Origin: Campylobacter sp. RM5004 | GTDB lineage: Bacteria; Campylobacterota; Campylobacteria; Campylobacterales; Campylobacteraceae | Direction: 5' to 3' | Length of the DNA stretch: 64,000 nucleotides | Assembly (NCBI RefSeq): GCF_022369455.1 | Contig: NZ_CP059599.1 | Coordinates: 896,409-960,408, forward strand | Shown: piece by piece, positions 1-8,534 of the stretch | How the letters are laid out: each line of letters begins with the position of its first letter | Numbering within the stretch: position 1 is the first letter of the stretch | Program-made: the position numbers and the translations under genes | The notes under the pieces: model-generated | Told to the model about the DNA's origin: nothing | The model's input: the letters and a program-made list of their open reading frames with translations, nothing else | The model's database searches: none

Positions 1-1668
1 ATTGAAAAAGTTGTAGAAAACAGCAAATATGCTAACGAGCTTGTAGTAAAAGCAAGAGCAAGCGACCCACAAAGTCCAAATAATAGCAAATACCACACAG
101 TAGTTGTTGAAACTGCTGATATGTCAAAAGCAAGAGTTACAGAAATTAGAAATTATTTAAGAGCTAATTCTATTTATAAAGACGCTTATTTTACAACTAG
201 AAAGCCAAATGAACCAAAATTCTCTAAAGATACAAGCAATGATGAATTATTTACTAATACTACAAAAGAAGAAGTTGTAGAAGTAAAAAGCTCATCAGTA
301 TCAAATGCATTAGATAGCTTAGATGCTGAAAATGAAAATAGTTTAGATATTCCAGCATTTAATAAAGTAGAAAATGCAAATTCAATTACTATAAATAAAA
401 TGATTGCAAGTGTATTAGAAACTAATCCACAAATTAATTCTTATAAACAAGAATATTTAAAATCATTAAAAGATTTAGATATTGCTAGTGCTGAGTATTA
501 CCCAATGCTTAATTTATATGCAAATGGTGGTTATGTAAGTAAAAACCATAAAGTTCATACAAATGCAAATCAAAAAGGAACAGGAACAACTCACGACGCT
601 TCTATTGTTTTAACAGAGAATTTATTCAATGGTGGCAAGGATATGAATGGCAAAGCGGAGCAAAATCATATCACAAACTCAACTGCATATAAAGTAATTC
701 AAAACTCAAATGAAATAGTTTATGATAGCTCAAAAGCTTATTTAGATATGATTAAAACAAAATTATTATTAGAAATCGCACAAAAGAATGTTAAAGCTCA
801 TGAAGATATTTATGCTTTAATTAAGGATAGAACAAGCTCGGGTTTTGCAAGAGCTAGCGAAGAAAGACAAGCAGGAAGCCGTTTAGCACTTGCTAAAAAT
901 AATCTTTTATCAGCAGAAAACGATTATAAAGACGCACATTCAAGATTTACAAGATTATTTGGTAAGAATGTAGATATTAACACTCTTGTAATGCCAGAAT
1001 TTACTTATGCACTTCCAAACTCACTTGAGAGCTTAGATGAAATCAGTAAGAAATGTAATCCAAGTATTAGAATTCAAGCAGAAAACATCAACGCACTTGA
1101 ATATAATACAAAAGTAAAAAAAGGAAATTATTTACCTAAACTAGACCTTGAATTAAGAGCTGATTATGCAAAAGATAAGATATTTAAAGATTTAAAACAA
1201 GATACAAAAGATACTTCAGCAGGTGCTTATTTAAGATTTTCATACAATCTATTTAACAAAGGTCAAGATAAATTAAATGTAGAAAAAAGCAAATTAAGTG
1301 CATTAGCTGGTCAAATGGATTATAATTCAACTTTAAGAGAATTACACGAAAGCAATGCTTACGCATTTAACTCATATCAAATTAGTAAAGATAAATTAAA
1401 TTATTTAAATGATTATGTAGATTATGCAAAATCAACACTTTTAACCTATGAAGATGAATTTAAAATCGGAAAAAGAGATTTAATCAATGTTCTTGATGCT
1501 CAAAGCGAATACTTTAGTGCTGCAAAAGAATTAATAAGCACAAAGAGCAATATATTATTAACTCAATACAAAATGCTTAATAATATGGGCGTAATTTCTG
1601 AAGGTTTTGTTGATGGTTATGCTAGACAATACATTAACAAAGCTTGCGCAATTTCTGATATTAAATAA
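1..1668 (+). CDS. TolC-family outer membrane channel of a Lap-type T1SS, 5' end outside window
   Basis: The frame is open from base 1, so the true start lies left of the window. The first ATG in view (121) has no Shine-Dalgarno and is probably internal. The visible part is 555 residues. From about visible residue 127 it reads as a TolC/OEP protein: two long helical repeats that start from a 'NPQI' segment and again near 'NPSIRI', with the late 'LINVLDAQ' motif typical of the family. The roughly 125 residues before this are not TolC. They contain a strand/helix pattern faintly like the end of an OmpA-type peptidoglycan-binding domain, followed by an acidic linker. It should form the outer membrane exit duct for the exporter encoded downstream, with lapG-like starting 5 bases after its stop. 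The family is secure; the N-terminal part is not identified. Confidence 0.85.
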   Translation: MEKVVENSKYANELVVKARASDPQSPNNSKYHTVVVETADMSKARVTEIRNYLRANSIYKDAYFTTRKPNEPKFSKDTSNDELFTNTTKEEVVEVKSSSVSNALDSLDAENENSLDIPAFNKVENANSITINKMIASVLETNPQINSYKQEYLKSLKDLDIASAEYYPMLNLYANGGYVSKNHKVHTNANQKGTGTTHDASIVLTENLFNGGKDMNGKAEQNHITNSTAYKVIQNSNEIVYDSSKAYLDMIKTKLLLEIAQKNVKAHEDIYALIKDRTSSGFARASEERQAGSRLALAKNNLLSAENDYKDAHSRFTRLFGKNVDINTLVMPEFTYALPNSLESLDEISKKCNPSIRIQAENINALEYNTKVKKGNYLPKLDLELRADYAKDKIFKDLKQDTKDTSAGAYLRFSYNLFNKGQDKLNVEKSKLSALAGQMDYNSTLRELHESNAYAFNSYQISKDKLNYLNDYVDYAKSTLLTYEDEFKIGKRDLINVLDAQSEYFSAAKELISTKSNILLTQYKMLNNMGVISEGFVDGYARQYINKACAISDIK

Positions 1669-1673
1669 TTTGA

Positions 1674-2339
1674 ATGGGTAAGATTTTTTTTAAAAGAGTG
1701 ATTTTATTCACTCTTTTTATAAGTATTACTTTATTTAGCTCTTCTTTTATAAAATCACAAACTTATACAAGAATGCAAAAGGCTTATGGAGATTTAGCCG
1801 TTGCAAGACTTGAAAAGCTAGATAAGTTAATGCAAGATATAAAAAATACCGATGAAGCAAATAAATTAGTAAAAGTTAATGAGTTTTTTAACAACCCTAA
1901 TATTATTAAATGGCAAGATGATATGATTACTTGGGGTAAGACTGATTATTGGGCTAATAGATTCGAGTCATTAGGAAAAGGCTTTGGAGATTGTGAAGAT
2001 TTCGTAATTGCAAAATATCTTACTTTATTAGATTTAGGTGTAAGCGAAGAAAAGTTATTTTTTACATACGTTTATGCAAATCTAAATGGTAAGTGGATTT
2101 CTCATATGGTTTTAGCATATTACGATAAGCCTGATGATATTCCGTTTATTTTAGATAGTAATACAAATTCAATTAAAAGGGCAAATAAAAGAGTTGATTT
2201 AAAGCCTGTGTTATCGTTTAATGCTAAGGACTTATTTTTGGCACAACAAGCATCAAGCGGTAAGCTATCGGCTAAATCTTCAAAATACACAAAAGATTGG
2301 TCAAATTATTTGGATAATTTGAAAAAGGGTGATTTATGA
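1674..2339 (+). CDS. lapG: LapG-like periplasmic transglutaminase-fold cysteine protease
   Basis: 221 residues with an N-terminal signal/anchor segment (residues 6-24). The catalytic triad of the LapG / peptidase C93 family is visible as Cys107 in 'GDCEDF', His144 in 'SHMVL' and Asp161 in 'LDSNTN'. In Pseudomonas, LapG cuts the N-terminal retention module of the giant adhesin LapA and releases it from the cell surface. The family needs calcium and is held inactive by LapD when c-di-GMP is high. The next gene is the LapD-like receptor (4-base ATGA overlap), which fits this pairing exactly. There is no clear ribosome binding site before the ATG, and eight T residues at 1684-1691 sit in codons 4-6. 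The target adhesin must lie outside the window. Confidence 0.9.
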   Translation: MGKIFFKRVILFTLFISITLFSSSFIKSQTYTRMQKAYGDLAVARLEKLDKLMQDIKNTDEANKLVKVNEFFNNPNIIKWQDDMITWGKTDYWANRFESLGKGFGDCEDFVIAKYLTLLDLGVSEEKLFFTYVYANLNGKWISHMVLAYYDKPDDIPFILDSNTNSIKRANKRVDLKPVLSFNAKDLFLAQQASSGKLSAKSSKYTKDWSNYLDNLKKGDL

Positions 2340-4228
2340 CTTTATTTAAGCAAATTTTACTAGGTTCTATAATTTTTATTTTAGTTATTATTGCTATTGT
2401 TGGTGTTAAAAATTATCAAACAACAAGCGATTTTATAAATGAGCAATTAAGTGCAAATGCAAAGCACACAGCAACTTCTTTAGGTCTTGCAATAGCAACC
2501 CAAGAAGAGATTAATAAAGACAGCGTTGAGCTTATGATTAATAGTATTTTTGATAGTGGATATTATCAAGAGATAAAATTCGTAGATGCTAAAGATAATG
2601 TTGTATATGAAAAAAATCAAGAAAAAGTATTTTTTGGAGTTAGTGATTTATTTGTAAAACTTGTAAATATCAATACTCCTATTGAAAGTTTTGAGATTAG
2701 ACAATGGAGCAAAATAGGAACTTTATATGTGCAAATTAGCCCAGCTTTTGCATACGAACAACTTTATAATACTTTAAAAGGGCTTTTTGTTAATTTACTT
2801 ATTATTTGCGTTGTTTCAATGATTTTGATTTATTTTTCATTAAAAGCAATCTTAGCACCATTAAATAAAGTAAGAAAACAAGCCGAAGCAATACTTGAGC
2901 ATGAGTTTATTATCCAACACAAATTACCTTTTACACAAGAAGTTAGAAAAATGGTAATGGCAATGAACTCAATGGTAGGAAAAGTAAAAGATATTTTTGA
3001 AAAAGAGAGTGAAACGCTAGATAAATACAATGATTTGTTATATAAAGATGAAAGAACTAAGCTATTTAATAGAAGGTATTTTATAAATAAATTTGAATCT
3101 ATTAAGAGTAGGGAAGAATACTCAAATGGATATTGCTTTTTATTAAGCATTAAAGAAACTTATAATCTTAAAAAGATTTTAGGATTTAATAAATCTATTG
3201 AGTTTTTAGAAAAATTATCAGATATTTTAAGACAAAATGATAAAGCTTACGATGGCGAATGCGTGTTTGCTATAAATGAAAATGATTTTATTATATTAGG
3301 TGAAAATTCTTTAGCTTTTGAAGAAAATTGTAAGCTTATCCTTGAAAAAATTAAAGAATTATTTAAAGAATTTAACATTCAAGATAATAGCTTTATAATA
3401 AGCAGTGCTTTAACTTCTTATGAAGGCAAAAAGTTAAATGAGGTTTTATCAGAGCTTGACTTATTACTTTTAAAAGATAAAACAAATTATTCATTAAATA
3501 AGGCTAATAATACTGATAATATTATCTTAGGTAAAGAGCAATTCAAAGCCTTTATTTATAATGCTATGAATAACAATGATTTTTGCTTTGCTTCTCAAGA
3601 AGTTTTGGATAATGATAATAATGTATATCACAAAGAATTATATTTAAGATTAAAATATAAAAATGAATTAAAAAATGCTTCTTATTTTATGCCTATTGTA
3701 AATGAGCTTAATTTATCAAAAGAGCTAGATATTTATGTATTAAGCAAGGCTTTAGGCGAAGAATTTGAAACAGGAATTTCAATTAATATTTCAAATGATT
3801 TAATTAAAGAAGAAAATTATTCTAAATTAGAAAAAATCTTTAAAGCTAAGAAAAATAATAAAGTTTTCTTAGAACTTGCAATGAGTAAAGAATTAAATAT
3901 TAGAGATTTAATCGCATTTTCAAGATTTTGTAAGATTTATGATATTACATTAGGGCTTGATCACTTTACTTTAAATAAAGAAAACTTAAGTATTTTAAAT
4001 GAGCTAAATATTGCTTATATTAAAGTTCAGGCTAGAACATTACTAGATTTATTAGAAGATGTGAATGCTAGTGGAGCGAAGAATGCTTTAGAAATTATTC
4101 TTAATTCAAAAGGAGTAAAAATTATTGCAATAGGTATAGAAAATGAAGAAACTTATAAAAAAATTAAGGAGTTAAATATTAACTTAGTTCAAGGAAATTA
4201 CACAAGTAAGGTTAAGGAAGAAAAATGA
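2336..4228 (+). CDS. lapD: LapD-like c-di-GMP receptor with degenerate GGDEF and EAL domains
   Basis: 630 residues: membrane segment 5-25, periplasmic LapD/MoxY-like domain to about 148, second membrane segment about 149-170, HAMP linker to about 222, GGDEF fold about 236-390, EAL fold about 399-626. Both catalytic signatures are lost. The GGDEF site reads 'NENDF' at 314-318, and the EAL position reads 'ELYLRL'. That is the LapD pattern: an enzyme-dead receptor that binds c-di-GMP in the EAL domain and signals outward through HAMP to capture LapG in the periplasm. The start overlaps lapG-like by 4 bases and the end overlaps the ABC exporter by 4, so the three proteins should be made together. 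Confidence 0.9.
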   Translation: MTLFKQILLGSIIFILVIIAIVGVKNYQTTSDFINEQLSANAKHTATSLGLAIATQEEINKDSVELMINSIFDSGYYQEIKFVDAKDNVVYEKNQEKVFFGVSDLFVKLVNINTPIESFEIRQWSKIGTLYVQISPAFAYEQLYNTLKGLFVNLLIICVVSMILIYFSLKAILAPLNKVRKQAEAILEHEFIIQHKLPFTQEVRKMVMAMNSMVGKVKDIFEKESETLDKYNDLLYKDERTKLFNRRYFINKFESIKSREEYSNGYCFLLSIKETYNLKKILGFNKSIEFLEKLSDILRQNDKAYDGECVFAINENDFIILGENSLAFEENCKLILEKIKELFKEFNIQDNSFIISSALTSYEGKKLNEVLSELDLLLLKDKTNYSLNKANNTDNIILGKEQFKAFIYNAMNNNDFCFASQEVLDNDNNVYHKELYLRLKYKNELKNASYFMPIVNELNLSKELDIYVLSKALGEEFETGISINISNDLIKEENYSKLEKIFKAKKNNKVFLELAMSKELNIRDLIAFSRFCKIYDITLGLDHFTLNKENLSILNELNIAYIKVQARTLLDLLEDVNASGAKNALEIILNSKGVKIIAIGIENEETYKKIKELNINLVQGNYTSKVKEEK

Positions 4229-6360
4229 TTAACGCAAAAACAGATGAATTATTAGATTGTCTAGTAATTCTTACAAAACTATACAATAACCCTTATAGTG
4301 CTGAAGCACTTACAGCAGGTTTGCCATATGATACTAATTTAGGCGGTATAGAATTATTTTCAAAAAATAGTAAAAAATCTTTATTTAGTAGAGCAGCAAA
4401 AAGAGCAGGCTTTGCAAGTACTTTAGTAAAAAAAGAGCTAAAAGACATACCACAATTAGTTTTGCCTTGCATTCTAGTGCTTAAAAATCAAAGAGCTTGT
4501 ATTTTACAAAGCTTTCAAGATGATGATAAATTAAGCATAATTTTCCCAGAATTTGAAGGGGCTGCTACTTTAGTAAGTAGAAAAGAAATTGAAGAAGAAT
4601 ATTTAGGATATGCTTTTTATTTAAAGAAAGAATTTGTAATAAAAAACGAAATAAATAATCTTAAAAACAATCCTAACGAGCATTGGTTTTGGGATACTCT
4701 TAAAAAGTCAAAATCAATTTATATTGATGTTTTATTAGCATCACTAATTATAAATATTTTTGTTTTAGCAGGTCCGCTTTTTACAATGAATGTTTATGAT
4801 AGAGTTGTTCCAAATAATGCTATCGAGACACTTTGGGTTCTAGCATTAGGTGTATTTGTAGTATATGTTATAGATATGATTATTAAGCTTGTGCGTGCTT
4901 ATTTTTTAGAAACAGCATCTAAAAAAAGCGATATTATTATGAGCTCTTTAATTTATGAAAGAGTGCTAGATATTAAGCTTAGTGCAAGACCTGCGAGCGT
5001 TGGTTCTTTTGCGCAAAACTTAAAAGAATTTGATACCTTAAAAAGCTTTTTTGCAAATGCTAGCATAGCTGCTATTGTGGATTTACCATTTTGTATAATC
5101 TTTTTAGCGACTATTTATTTTCTAGCAGGGCATTTAGTTATTGTTCCTATTGTTGTTATGATTTTAATTTTAATTTATACTTTTAGTATTAGAAAGCCAC
5201 TTCAAAACTCAATTGAAAGCACATATCAAGCAAGTGCATTTAAAAACGGAGTTTTAATAGAGAGTTTAAATACACTAGAAACTATAAAAACCTTAGGTGC
5301 AGCATCATCAAGTCAATGGATTTACGAAGAAGCAACAGGCGAAATAGCAAATAAAAGTATAAAACATAAAATTTTATCAAGTTCTATTCCTATGGTTACA
5401 GGCTTTTTGGTTCAATTTAACACAATAGCAATAGTTGTAATGGGTGTTTATATGATTAAAGATATGGAGCTTAGTATGGGTGGGCTAATTGCAAGTGTAA
5501 TTTTAAGCTCTCGTGCAATTTCTCCTATGGGACAGGTTGCTTCGCTTATATCAAATTATGAACAAACAAAAACAGCTTATAAAAGTCTTGATGATATTAT
5601 GCATATGCCAGTAGAGCGTGAAAATGGCAAGAAATTTGTAAGAAGAAATAATTTCTTAGGAGCAATTGAGTTTAAAAATGTTTCATTTTCTTATCCAGAA
5701 GCTAAAAAGCAATCTCTAAACGATATTAGCTTTAAGATTAATGCAGGAGAAAAAGTAGCAATTATAGGAAAAAATGGTAGTGGAAAAACAACCATTGAAA
5801 AGCTAATCATGGGACTTTATGAGCCTAGTAAGGGAAGTATTCATGTAGATGGTATTGATATAGAGCAAATTGACCCTGTGGATTTAAGAGAGCATATAGG
5901 CTATGTTTCTCAAGATATTATGCTATTTAAAGGCACTTTAAGAGATAATATTGTTTATAAAGCACCTTATGCAAGTGATGAAGAAATCATCAAGGCTGCT
6001 AATATTTCTTGTGTTAGCGAATTTGTAAATTCTCATCCGCTTGGATTTGATATGCCTGTTTATGAGCGTGGAGAAGGTATTAGTGGAGGGCAAAGACAAG
6101 CAATTGCGATAGCAAGAGCATTTATTACAAATACTCCTATTATGTTACTAGACGAGCCTACAAATCAAATAGATACTCAAACAGAAGCAAAAGTTATAAG
6201 TAATTTAAAAGAAGCTTGCAAAGATAAGACTTTAATAGTAATTACCCATAAGCAATCATTATTAAGCCTTGTTGATAGAATTATTGTAATTGATAATTCT
6301 AAAGTGATTTTAGATGGTAGTAAAGAAGAAGTGTTAGCAAAATTAGGAGCTAGTAGATGA
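4225..6360 (+). CDS. lapB: Type I secretion ABC transporter, LapB type
   Basis: 711 residues. The N-terminal ~130 residues look like the C39-peptidase-like domain of T1SS exporters; I see no clear catalytic cysteine. Six-helix membrane domain from about 165 to 450 and a nucleotide-binding domain from about 480. Walker A 'IGKNGSGKTT' is near 514-524, the signature 'ISGGQRQAI' near 617, and Walker B 'IMLLDEP' near 637. It is the inner membrane motor that should export the Lap-type adhesin in one step to the outside. Overlaps of 4 bases on each side place it between the LapD-like receptor and the adaptor protein. The exporter class is certain; the substrate is inferred. Confidence 0.92.
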   Translation: MINAKTDELLDCLVILTKLYNNPYSAEALTAGLPYDTNLGGIELFSKNSKKSLFSRAAKRAGFASTLVKKELKDIPQLVLPCILVLKNQRACILQSFQDDDKLSIIFPEFEGAATLVSRKEIEEEYLGYAFYLKKEFVIKNEINNLKNNPNEHWFWDTLKKSKSIYIDVLLASLIINIFVLAGPLFTMNVYDRVVPNNAIETLWVLALGVFVVYVIDMIIKLVRAYFLETASKKSDIIMSSLIYERVLDIKLSARPASVGSFAQNLKEFDTLKSFFANASIAAIVDLPFCIIFLATIYFLAGHLVIVPIVVMILILIYTFSIRKPLQNSIESTYQASAFKNGVLIESLNTLETIKTLGAASSSQWIYEEATGEIANKSIKHKILSSSIPMVTGFLVQFNTIAIVVMGVYMIKDMELSMGGLIASVILSSRAISPMGQVASLISNYEQTKTAYKSLDDIMHMPVERENGKKFVRRNNFLGAIEFKNVSFSYPEAKKQSLNDISFKINAGEKVAIIGKNGSGKTTIEKLIMGLYEPSKGSIHVDGIDIEQIDPVDLREHIGYVSQDIMLFKGTLRDNIVYKAPYASDEEIIKAANISCVSEFVNSHPLGFDMPVYERGEGISGGQRQAIAIARAFITNTPIMLLDEPTNQIDTQTEAKVISNLKEACKDKTLIVITHKQSLLSLVDRIIVIDNSKVILDGSKEEVLAKLGASR

Positions 6361-7649
6361 AAAACTATACTAAAGATGATTTAGATTATATGAATAGCTT
6401 ATCTCAAGCAGTATTATCAAAAAGTTCTCAAAAAACAAAAACAATGCTTTATATAATTATTGCTTGTGTAATAGGTCTTATTGCTTGGATGAGTGTTGCA
6501 GAAGTTGATGAGATTACTAGAGGACAAGGAAAGGTTGTTCCTAGCGGACAAAATCAAATAGTGCAAAACCTAGAAGGTGGTATAGTTCAAGAGCTACTAG
6601 TAAGAGAAGGTGATGTTGTTAAAAAAGGACAAATTTTACTTAAGATTGACAATAAAAGCTTTGAGAGTTCTTTAGGTGAGAGTGAAGTAAAAATTAGCGA
6701 ATTATTAGCTAAAAAAATTAGGCTTTACGCTCAAGCAAATGATAAAGAATTTGATTCAGGAATTTTAGATGAAGATGAGCTTAAAAAAATCTTTCCACTT
6801 ACTTTAAAAAACGAGCATAGTTTGTATGATACAAATATGGAGCAACTAAAAGAAAAAATCTCACAAAAGCAAAGCGAGATTAAGGAATTAAAATCAAAAA
6901 TAAATCATTTAAATACAAGCTATAATCTAGTTTCAAAGCAAAATAACCTTACTTATAATCTTTATAAAAAAGGTAGCGTAAGTGAGGTTGAATATCTTCA
7001 AATAAGCAGACAATTAAACGATATTAGAGGAGAGCTTTCTCAAGCTAGATTATCATTACCTAAGCTTGAAGCTGCATTAAATGAAATAAAGCTTAATTTT
7101 ACAAATGATTCTAAAAAAGAATTAAACGAAACAAACGCAGAAATCGCAAGAATTAATAAAAGTCAAATAGGTCTTGATGATAGAGTGGATAGAACCTTAG
7201 TAAAAAGCCCAGTAAATGGAATTGTATCAAAGCTAAATATTCACACGGTTTCAGGGGTAATTAAACCAGGTGAAAATATCGCAGAAATTGTTCCACTTGA
7301 TGATAAATTAATCGCAGAAGTTAAGGTAAAACCTGCTGATGTGGCATTCTTAAGAGAAGGTTTAAGAGCGATTATAAAAGTTAGTGCTTATGATTTTAGT
7401 ATTTATGGCGGACTTGAAGGTAAGGTTATGCAAATTAGTGCAGATACAGAGACAAACGATAAGGGCGAGAGCTTTTATTTAGTTAGGGTAGTAACTGATA
7501 AAAACCACTTAGGAACAGATGAAAAACCTTTAAATATTAAAGTGGGTATGATAGTAAATGCTGATATTGTTACGGGTAAAAAGACAATATTAGATTATTT
7601 ATTAAAACCGATTTTTAAAACAAAACAAAATGCTTTAAGGGAAAGATAA
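6357..7649 (+). CDS. lapC: HlyD-family membrane fusion protein, LapC type
   Basis: 430 residues. One membrane segment (about 30-48), then a lipoyl/barrel-sandwich half, a long coiled coil (about 150-270), the second lipoyl half and a C-terminal beta domain. It is the periplasmic adaptor linking the ABC exporter to the TolC-type channel of the same operon. It starts inside the exporter gene (4-base overlap) and its stop shares a base with the start of the LuxR-type regulator. The coiled coil is interrupted around 'YKKGSVSEVEYLQ', the usual hairpin region of T1SS adaptors. Confidence 0.92.
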   Translation: MKNYTKDDLDYMNSLSQAVLSKSSQKTKTMLYIIIACVIGLIAWMSVAEVDEITRGQGKVVPSGQNQIVQNLEGGIVQELLVREGDVVKKGQILLKIDNKSFESSLGESEVKISELLAKKIRLYAQANDKEFDSGILDEDELKKIFPLTLKNEHSLYDTNMEQLKEKISQKQSEIKELKSKINHLNTSYNLVSKQNNLTYNLYKKGSVSEVEYLQISRQLNDIRGELSQARLSLPKLEAALNEIKLNFTNDSKKELNETNAEIARINKSQIGLDDRVDRTLVKSPVNGIVSKLNIHTVSGVIKPGENIAEIVPLDDKLIAEVKVKPADVAFLREGLRAIIKVSAYDFSIYGGLEGKVMQISADTETNDKGESFYLVRVVTDKNHLGTDEKPLNIKVGMIVNADIVTGKKTILDYLLKPIFKTKQNALRER

Positions 7650-8230
7650 TGCAAGTAATAATTAACTTAGAAGATAAAGAAATAAGAACATATTTAGAAG
7701 ATATTTTAAGTGACTTTAGGATTTATTCTACAAGTTACTTAGAAGTAATAGCTGTAAAATATAAAGAAGCAGTTGTAATAAGTGATAATGTAGATAATAT
7801 TAAGGCTTTATCAGAGCAAGGTATTAAATGTCTTGCAATTTCAAAGAACCCTAATTTTATGGAAGCACAATATTTCTTAAATGCTAATGCAAAAGGATAT
7901 GCAAACGCAAGAATGCAAAAAATCCACTTTAGCGATGCTATTAATTGTATTAATAATGGCGGGGTTTGGATTTTGCCTGATATTATTGATAATATGGTGA
8001 AACTTATCAATCAAAGCTATAAAAATGATGATAGTAATTTATTTGATATATTAAATGATAGAGAAAAGATTGTTGCCAATTACATAAAAGATGGCTTATC
8101 AAATCTTCAAATAGCAGAGATTTTACAACTTAGCGAAAGAACAATAAAAACAATAACTTCAAGTATATATCAAAAACTAGGCGTAAAAAATAGAATTCAA
8201 TTTATTATGGCTGTTAAAAATATTGAATAA
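7649..8230 (+). CDS. LuxR-type transcriptional regulator with degenerate receiver-like half
   Basis: 193 residues. The C-terminal ~60 residues form a GerE/LuxR helix-turn-helix: 'LNDREKIVANYIKDGLSN' then 'IAEILQLSERTIKTITS'. The N-terminal half has the size and alternating strand/helix look of a response-regulator receiver. I see no convincing phospho-acceptor Asp with the usual neighbours, so it may act without phosphorylation. It is the last gene of the Lap-type operon (1-base overlap), so it may control that operon or the adhesin gene. Target genes cannot be read from the sequence. Confidence 0.8.
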   Translation: MQVIINLEDKEIRTYLEDILSDFRIYSTSYLEVIAVKYKEAVVISDNVDNIKALSEQGIKCLAISKNPNFMEAQYFLNANAKGYANARMQKIHFSDAINCINNGGVWILPDIIDNMVKLINQSYKNDDSNLFDILNDREKIVANYIKDGLSNLQIAEILQLSERTIKTITSSIYQKLGVKNRIQFIMAVKNIE

Positions 8231-8254
8231 TTCTCACTTTTTGTGGGAATTATT
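8226..8254 (+). terminator. Hairpin at the end of the Lap-type operon
   Basis: 12-bp stem 8226-8237 / 8243-8254 with one G-T wobble and a TTTTT loop, starting on the stop codon of the LuxR-type gene. The run of T that follows is about 10 bases away, so termination may be incomplete. Confidence 0.55.
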
Positions 8255-8487
8255 CACAAAATACTTATTTTTTCTGATTTTATTAATAATTATTATTATT
8301 TATTAAATAATTTTATCTACACTTTTCGGTTTTAAATAACATTTAGGAAATAATGAAAGAATTTTAGTTTTATTATTAAAAATAATGTAATAGTTTTTAT
8401 TATATTGTTTTATTTGTAAAGTATTTTGATTTTAAAATATTTTATATTTAATAATAATTTTTACTAAACTTTAACTTTTGTTAAATT
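8255..8487. other. Gene-free A+T-rich stretch upstream of the chemoreceptor
   Basis: No gene is seen between the Lap-type operon and the chemoreceptor apart from a four-codon ORF at 8353-8367 that I do not trust. The stretch is almost pure A/T and ends in the poly-G tract and promoter described separately. Confidence 0.5.
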
Positions 8488-8502
8488 GGGGGGGGGTATA
8501 AT
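8488..8502 (+). promoter_or_regulatory. Poly-G tract fused to a TATAAT -10 box (phase-variable promoter candidate)
   Basis: Nine G residues (8488-8496) are followed directly by TATAAT (8497-8502), 32 bases before the chemoreceptor ATG. It is the only G or C run of this length that I saw in the window. Poly-G tracts in Campylobacter change length by slippage. Here a change would alter the spacing and context just upstream of the -10 box rather than a reading frame. A ribosome binding site (AAGGA, 8523-8527) precedes the ATG. Confidence 0.75.
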
Positions 8503-8534
8503 CAATAATAAAATTCAATTTGTAAGGACAAGAA

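Noticed and set aside
1684-1691. Run of eight T in codons 4-6 of the lapG-like gene as a phase-variation tract
   Set aside because: A/T runs of this size are frequent in such A/T-rich DNA and less mutable than poly-G; no evidence of switching.
8353-8367. Four-codon ORF (MKEF) with an AGGA site in the gap before the chemoreceptor
   Set aside because: Too short, no coding logic like the Met leader, no hairpin after it, and far from the promoter; likely chance in A/T-rich DNA.
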